From contig NZ_JBMERQ010000008.1 of assembly GCF_048820895.1 (NCBI RefSeq), forward strand, positions 62,001-126,000: a stretch of DNA of 64,000 nt, read 5' to 3'. Position 1 is the stretch's first letter, and each line of letters opens with the position of its first letter. Below are positions 60,740 to 64,000 of this stretch, piece by piece. A program made the translations under genes and the position numbers. Under the pieces are notes generated by a model. The model saw only the letters and a list, made by a program, of their open reading frames with translations, was not told the origin of the DNA and searched no databases. The DNA is from Cribrihabitans_A neustonicus (GTDB taxonomy: Bacteria > Pseudomonadota > Alphaproteobacteria > Rhodobacterales > Rhodobacteraceae).

Positions 60740-62368
60740 GTGAATATTCTCTACATCATGTTCGATCAGCTGCGCTTTGACTACCTCAGCTGCGCGGGCC
60801 ATCCGCATCTCGAGACCCCGCATATCGATGCGCTCGCCGCAAGGGGCGTGCGCTTCTCGCGCGCCTATGTGCAATCGCCCACCTGCGGCTCTTCAAGGAT
60901 GTCGAGCTATACCGGGCGCTACCCTTCCAGCCACGGCGTGCAGTTCAACGGCTATCCGCTGCGGGTCGGCGAGTGGACGATGGGCGACCACCTGCGCAAG
61001 GCGGGCATGGGCTGCCACCTGATCGGAAAGACCCACATGGCCGCGGATGCCGAGGGCATGGCGCGGCTGGGGCTGGCGCCTGACAGCGTAATCGGGGTGC
61101 GTCAGGCGGAATGCGGTTTTGACCCCTATGTGCGCGACGACGGGCTCTGGGCGGAGGGCCCGGACGGTTTCTATGACCCGCGGCGCAGCCCTTACAACGA
61201 GTACCTCAAGGCAAAGGGCTACCCGGGGGATAACCCCTGGGCTGATTTTGCCAATGCTGGCGTTGAGGGTGGAGACATCGCTTCGGGCTGGTTCATGGTG
61301 AATGCCGGCAAGCCCGCCAATATCGCCGAAGAGGACAGCGAGACCCCCTGGCTCACCACACAGGCAATGAAATTTATCGAGCAGGCCGAAAGCCCCTGGT
61401 GCGCGCATCTGAGCTACATCAAGCCGCATTGGCCCTATATTGTGCCCGCACCCTACCACGACATGTACGGGCCGGAGCACGTGCTTCCCGCAATGCGCAG
61501 CGCGGGGGAGCGCGCCGATCCGCACCCGGTCTTTGCCGGGATGATGAATAATCCGATCGGCCGCGCCTTCAGCCGCGAGGAGGTGCGGCAGAAAGTGATC
61601 CCCGCCTACATGGGGCTGATCAAGCAGGCTGACGACCAGATGGGTCGGCTGTTTGGGTGGCTGGAGAAGACCGGGCGCATGCAGGACACGATGATCGTGC
61701 TGACATCGGACCATGGCGATTACCTGGGTGACCACTGGCTGGGCGAGAAGAACCTGTTTCACGAGGTTTCGGTCAAGGTGCCGCTGATCGTCTTTGACCC
61801 GCGCCCTGAGGCTGATGCCACTCGCGGCACGGTATGCGGCGAGCTGGTTGAGGCGGTCGACGTGCTGCCCACCTTCCTGGAGGCGGCCGGGGGCGATCCT
61901 GCACCGCATATCCTGGAGGGGCGCTCACTGTTGCCGCTTATCCGGGGCGAGCGGCCGGAATGGCGGGAGTTCGCGGTGTCGGAGTTCGACTATTCCACCA
62001 TGCCGCTTTGCGCGGCGCTGGGGCTGGCGCCGAAGGACGCGCGGCTGTTCATGGTCGCGGATAAGCGCTGGAAGTTCATGCATGCCGAGGGCGGGATGCG
62101 GCCGATGCTGTTCGACATGGAGAATGACCCGGGCGAGCTGGAGGACCTCGGCGCCAGTGCCGCGCACCGGGAAGTGATTGCGCAGATGTATGACCGGCTC
62201 CACGCCTGGGGCCTGCGGATGTCGCAGCGGATCACGGTGCCGGATGCGGAGATCATCGCCCGGCGCGGCGACTCGGATCGCAAGGGCATTCTGTTAGGCG
62301 TCTACGAGCCTGGGGAGCTGGATCCGGAGCTGACCGCTGCGTACCGCGGGCCGGTTCCGCGGGGCTGA
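60740..62368 (+). CDS. Sulfatase / phosphonate monoester hydrolase-like enzyme
   Basis: A 542-residue member of the alkaline phosphatase superfamily. The metal site begins IMFDQLRFDYL (D9, Q10). The nucleophile motif is SPTCGSSRMSSYTGRY with C49 as the presumed formylglycine precursor. KTHMAAD, the late metal site LTSDHGDYLGDH and LGEKNLFHE follow. The CxSxR core differs from the usual CxPxR. The GTG at 60740 has GGGGAG six bases upstream; an ATG at 60707 is less well placed. No signal peptide is seen, so it acts in the cytoplasm. Substrate is unknown. Confidence 0.85.
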   Translation: MNILYIMFDQLRFDYLSCAGHPHLETPHIDALAARGVRFSRAYVQSPTCGSSRMSSYTGRYPSSHGVQFNGYPLRVGEWTMGDHLRKAGMGCHLIGKTHMAADAEGMARLGLAPDSVIGVRQAECGFDPYVRDDGLWAEGPDGFYDPRRSPYNEYLKAKGYPGDNPWADFANAGVEGGDIASGWFMVNAGKPANIAEEDSETPWLTTQAMKFIEQAESPWCAHLSYIKPHWPYIVPAPYHDMYGPEHVLPAMRSAGERADPHPVFAGMMNNPIGRAFSREEVRQKVIPAYMGLIKQADDQMGRLFGWLEKTGRMQDTMIVLTSDHGDYLGDHWLGEKNLFHEVSVKVPLIVFDPRPEADATRGTVCGELVEAVDVLPTFLEAAGGDPAPHILEGRSLLPLIRGERPEWREFAVSEFDYSTMPLCAALGLAPKDARLFMVADKRWKFMHAEGGMRPMLFDMENDPGELEDLGASAAHREVIAQMYDRLHAWGLRMSQRITVPDAEIIARRGDSDRKGILLGVYEPGELDPELTAAYRGPVPRG

Positions 62369-62467
62369 AATCGGGGCGGCCGGGCATCTGGCGGATATGC
62401 GGATATACTGCCGGAGCGGCGGCAGGTAGGGCGGACGCTGACCGCTTCGAGCGCCGCCGACGCGCCG

Positions 62468-64000
62468 CTAGCCGGTGTGCGTGCAGGATGGGCGCCAGTC
62501 TGACCGGCCTGCCTGCGCAGCCCCCTCACGCAGGGGACGCAGCGCGCGGATGTGGGCAGGCAGCTGCCTGCGGCGGGCATAGGGCAATGCGGGCTTGCCG
62601 TAGGCCGCTCTGACCGGCCTTTGTCCGAGCTGCGGCAGCGCGGCCGCAAGCTGCAGCAGCGCGGCTGGGGAGAGGCAGGACAAAGCGCGGGGGCCGGGGT
62701 AAAAACTCTCCGTTGCGAGGCCGGCGGAGCAGAGCAGGCTGTGTTGCGGCAGCATCAGGTGCACGTAGGTGACGGACCGCGCGCCGCACATCACCCGCAC
62801 GGCGCCGCCTTCGAGCCGCGCCAGCTGGATGGCCCGCGCCAGCAGACGCCGTCCGCCGGCAGTGCGGACGGCGATGCCGTGCTGCGGCGACACCGTGAGG
62901 CTGCGGCCGGTACCGGTCCAGCGGGCGGAGAGGCGCACGGGGCGCAAGTTCGGACGCGTGGCGAGCGCCTTTGGCCCCAGGCTTGTCTGCCCGGCCCAGA
63001 CCACCGGCTGCACGCCCCGGTCCAGCGTGCTGACCAGATCGCCCGCTCGCAGATCCCCGGCCGCCCGCAGTCCGCCCGGCGTGCGGATCAGCGTCTCTGC
63101 GGTGAAGCAGGGGATCCCCGAGGCGACCATCTGCTGTGTAGTCATCTGCCCGGGGGCGATGCCGTAGAAGGTGATGGTTTCACCTTCCGGGAAGGTCAGC
63201 AGCGCATTGCCATGGCCATCGTCGCTGACGCTGACGTCCCAGACCGAGACCGGCTGCCCGGTCGCGTCGCGCAGGCCGGCCACGTCGAGCTGGTCGTTGG
63301 AGAAACCGTCGGTATTGTCGTCGCCGATGTCGAAATCCAGAATCACCGTGTGCCCGGCGCTCTTCTGGAAAATCAGCAGATCGTCGCCGTCGCCGGTGTG
63401 GATCCGGTCATTGCCGGTGCCGCCCGTGATGGTGTCACTGCCGGTGCCGCCCTGGATGGTATCGTCACCCGCACCTCCGGAGAGGGCATCATTGCCGCTG
63501 CCTCCGAAAAGGGCATCATTACCGTCGCCGCCGCGGATCTGGTCGCTGCCGCCGCCGCCCTTGATGGTGTCGTTCCCGGCGCCGCCAAAGACCTGGTCGT
63601 TGCCGTCGCCTGCATAAACGAGGTCATCCCCGGCGCCGGCGCCGATCGTGTCGTTGGTGACGGCGCCGCCATCCGGTTCGCCCGCGCTGTTGCCCCCGTA
63701 GATGGTGTCGTGGCCCGCAGTGCCGGTGATGATGCCGTCATCATGGCCGTCGGACATGTCGTGGAGGGTGTTGAGTTCCGTGGGCGAACGGGCGTCGCTG
63801 TAGATCTCGAAATGATCGATCGAGCCTTCGAAGAACTGCCGCAATTTGTCGGCGGTGTTGTCACTGCTGTGGGTTTGGCTGGCGCCCAGAGTCCAGGGCT
63901 CGTTGTTCTGTGACAGCGCCAGGGAATCGCCATTTGTCACGGCGTCGCTATTGGCGCCGACAGCCACGCCGTCCACATAGAGGATCATTCCGCCGGTAGG
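62468..64000 (-). CDS. LamG-RTX-Hint domain protein (partial, 5' end beyond window)
   Basis: The 3' part of a gene that runs off the right edge; at least 510 residues. In order: a laminin-G-like domain (LYVDGVAVG, WTLGASQTHS, FEGSIDHFEIYSDA), about eight RTX calcium-binding nonapeptides (GGxGxDxxx; e.g. GGAGNDTIKGGGGSDQIRGG), and a linker. A Hint domain then starts at IPCFTAETLIRTPGG with the Cys and has VSPQHGIAVRT as its second block. The C-terminus is basic. RTX plus Hint proteins are secreted by type I systems, and Hint_2 proteins are frequent in Rhodobacteraceae. Self-cleavage is not demonstrated. Confidence 0.85.
   Translation of the reverse strand, partial: PTGGMILYVDGVAVGANSDAVTNGDSLALSQNNEPWTLGASQTHSSDNTADKLRQFFEGSIDHFEIYSDARSPTELNTLHDMSDGHDDGIITGTAGHDTIYGGNSAGEPDGGAVTNDTIGAGAGDDLVYAGDGNDQVFGGAGNDTIKGGGGSDQIRGGDGNDALFGGSGNDALSGGAGDDTIQGGTGSDTITGGTGNDRIHTGDGDDLLIFQKSAGHTVILDFDIGDDNTDGFSNDQLDVAGLRDATGQPVSVWDVSVSDDGHGNALLTFPEGETITFYGIAPGQMTTQQMVASGIPCFTAETLIRTPGGLRAAGDLRAGDLVSTLDRGVQPVVWAGQTSLGPKALATRPNLRPVRLSARWTGTGRSLTVSPQHGIAVRTAGGRRLLARAIQLARLEGGAVRVMCGARSVTYVHLMLPQHSLLCSAGLATESFYPGPRALSCLSPAALLQLAAALPQLGQRPVRAAYGKPALPYARRRQLPAHIRALRPLREGAAQAGRSDWRPSCTHTG

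Overview
The window looks like chromosomal DNA of a GC-rich alphaproteobacterium of the Rhodobacteraceae, most likely the Roseobacter group (Leisingera/Phaeobacter/Ruegeria type). The reasons are the dispersed suc/sdh/mdh TCA-cycle cluster interleaved with ethylmalonyl-CoA pathway genes, a LuxR/LuxI quorum-sensing pair with a small ORF in front of luxR, the aerobic phenylacetate (paa) oxygenase operon, and an RTX/Hint protein of a type frequent in this family. The genus is inference; no rRNA or tRNA gene is present to test it. No prophage, IS element or CRISPR array was seen.

Layout. 1-6.2 kb: a TIGR02302-like membrane protein, a zinc-ribbon membrane protein (minus), then ftsE-ftsX-acyltransferase with 4-base overlaps, ending in a truncated remnant of a pyridoxamine-phosphate-oxidase-like gene. 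6.4-18.3 kb (minus strand): the lower TCA cycle, mdh then sucC-(secreted protein)-(family 25 glycosyltransferase)-sucD, sucA-odhB, two small membrane proteins, lpdA. 19.3-22.0 kb (plus): mcl2, nnrU-like, DUF1737 and mesaconyl-CoA hydratase. 22.1-24.5 kb: a soluble PAS histidine kinase with a single-domain response regulator and a secreted von Willebrand A protein. 24.7-28.1 kb: sdhCDAB. 28-32 kb: lipoprotein, ZIP transporter, small proteins, ornithine/lysine decarboxylase with a probable RNA leader, DUF1989 protein. 32.4-33.4 kb (minus): H-NS-like protein and deoD. 33.6-38.6 kb: ethylmalonyl-CoA mutase (minus), then a PlsB-like acyltransferase and crotonyl-CoA carboxylase/reductase (plus). 38.8-40.4 kb: small ORF, luxR, luxI. 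40.5-44.5 kb: helicase, SDR, TIGR02186 protein plus TauE/SafE exporter (minus). 44.9-49.7 kb (minus): a BMP-type purine/nucleoside ABC importer. 49.9-53.8 kb (minus): rimI, tsaB, nfu, DsbA-fold isomerase, usp, aminotransferase. 54.5-60.3 kb (minus): pcaF/paaJ-paaABCDE plus an extra ferritin-like protein. 60.7-62.4 kb: sulfatase/phosphodiesterase. The right edge cuts a LamG-RTX-Hint protein.

How the genes work together. Four enzymes of the ethylmalonyl-CoA pathway (ccr, ecm, mch, mcl2) lie among the TCA genes that consume their products (succinyl-CoA, malate), so acetyl-CoA assimilation and respiration are physically linked. The paa genes make acetyl-CoA and succinyl-CoA that feed the same hub. 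The strongest regulatory observation is a pair of GTGATCAC palindromes exactly 21 bp apart, found upstream of both sucC and sdhC, pointing to one unnamed regulator for the two TCA operons. Other structures of note are a diverged ~120-185 bp intergenic repeat in three copies, a parS-like site, a perfect 24-bp-arm palindrome before the sulfatase, and a hairpin that covers the luxI ribosome binding site.
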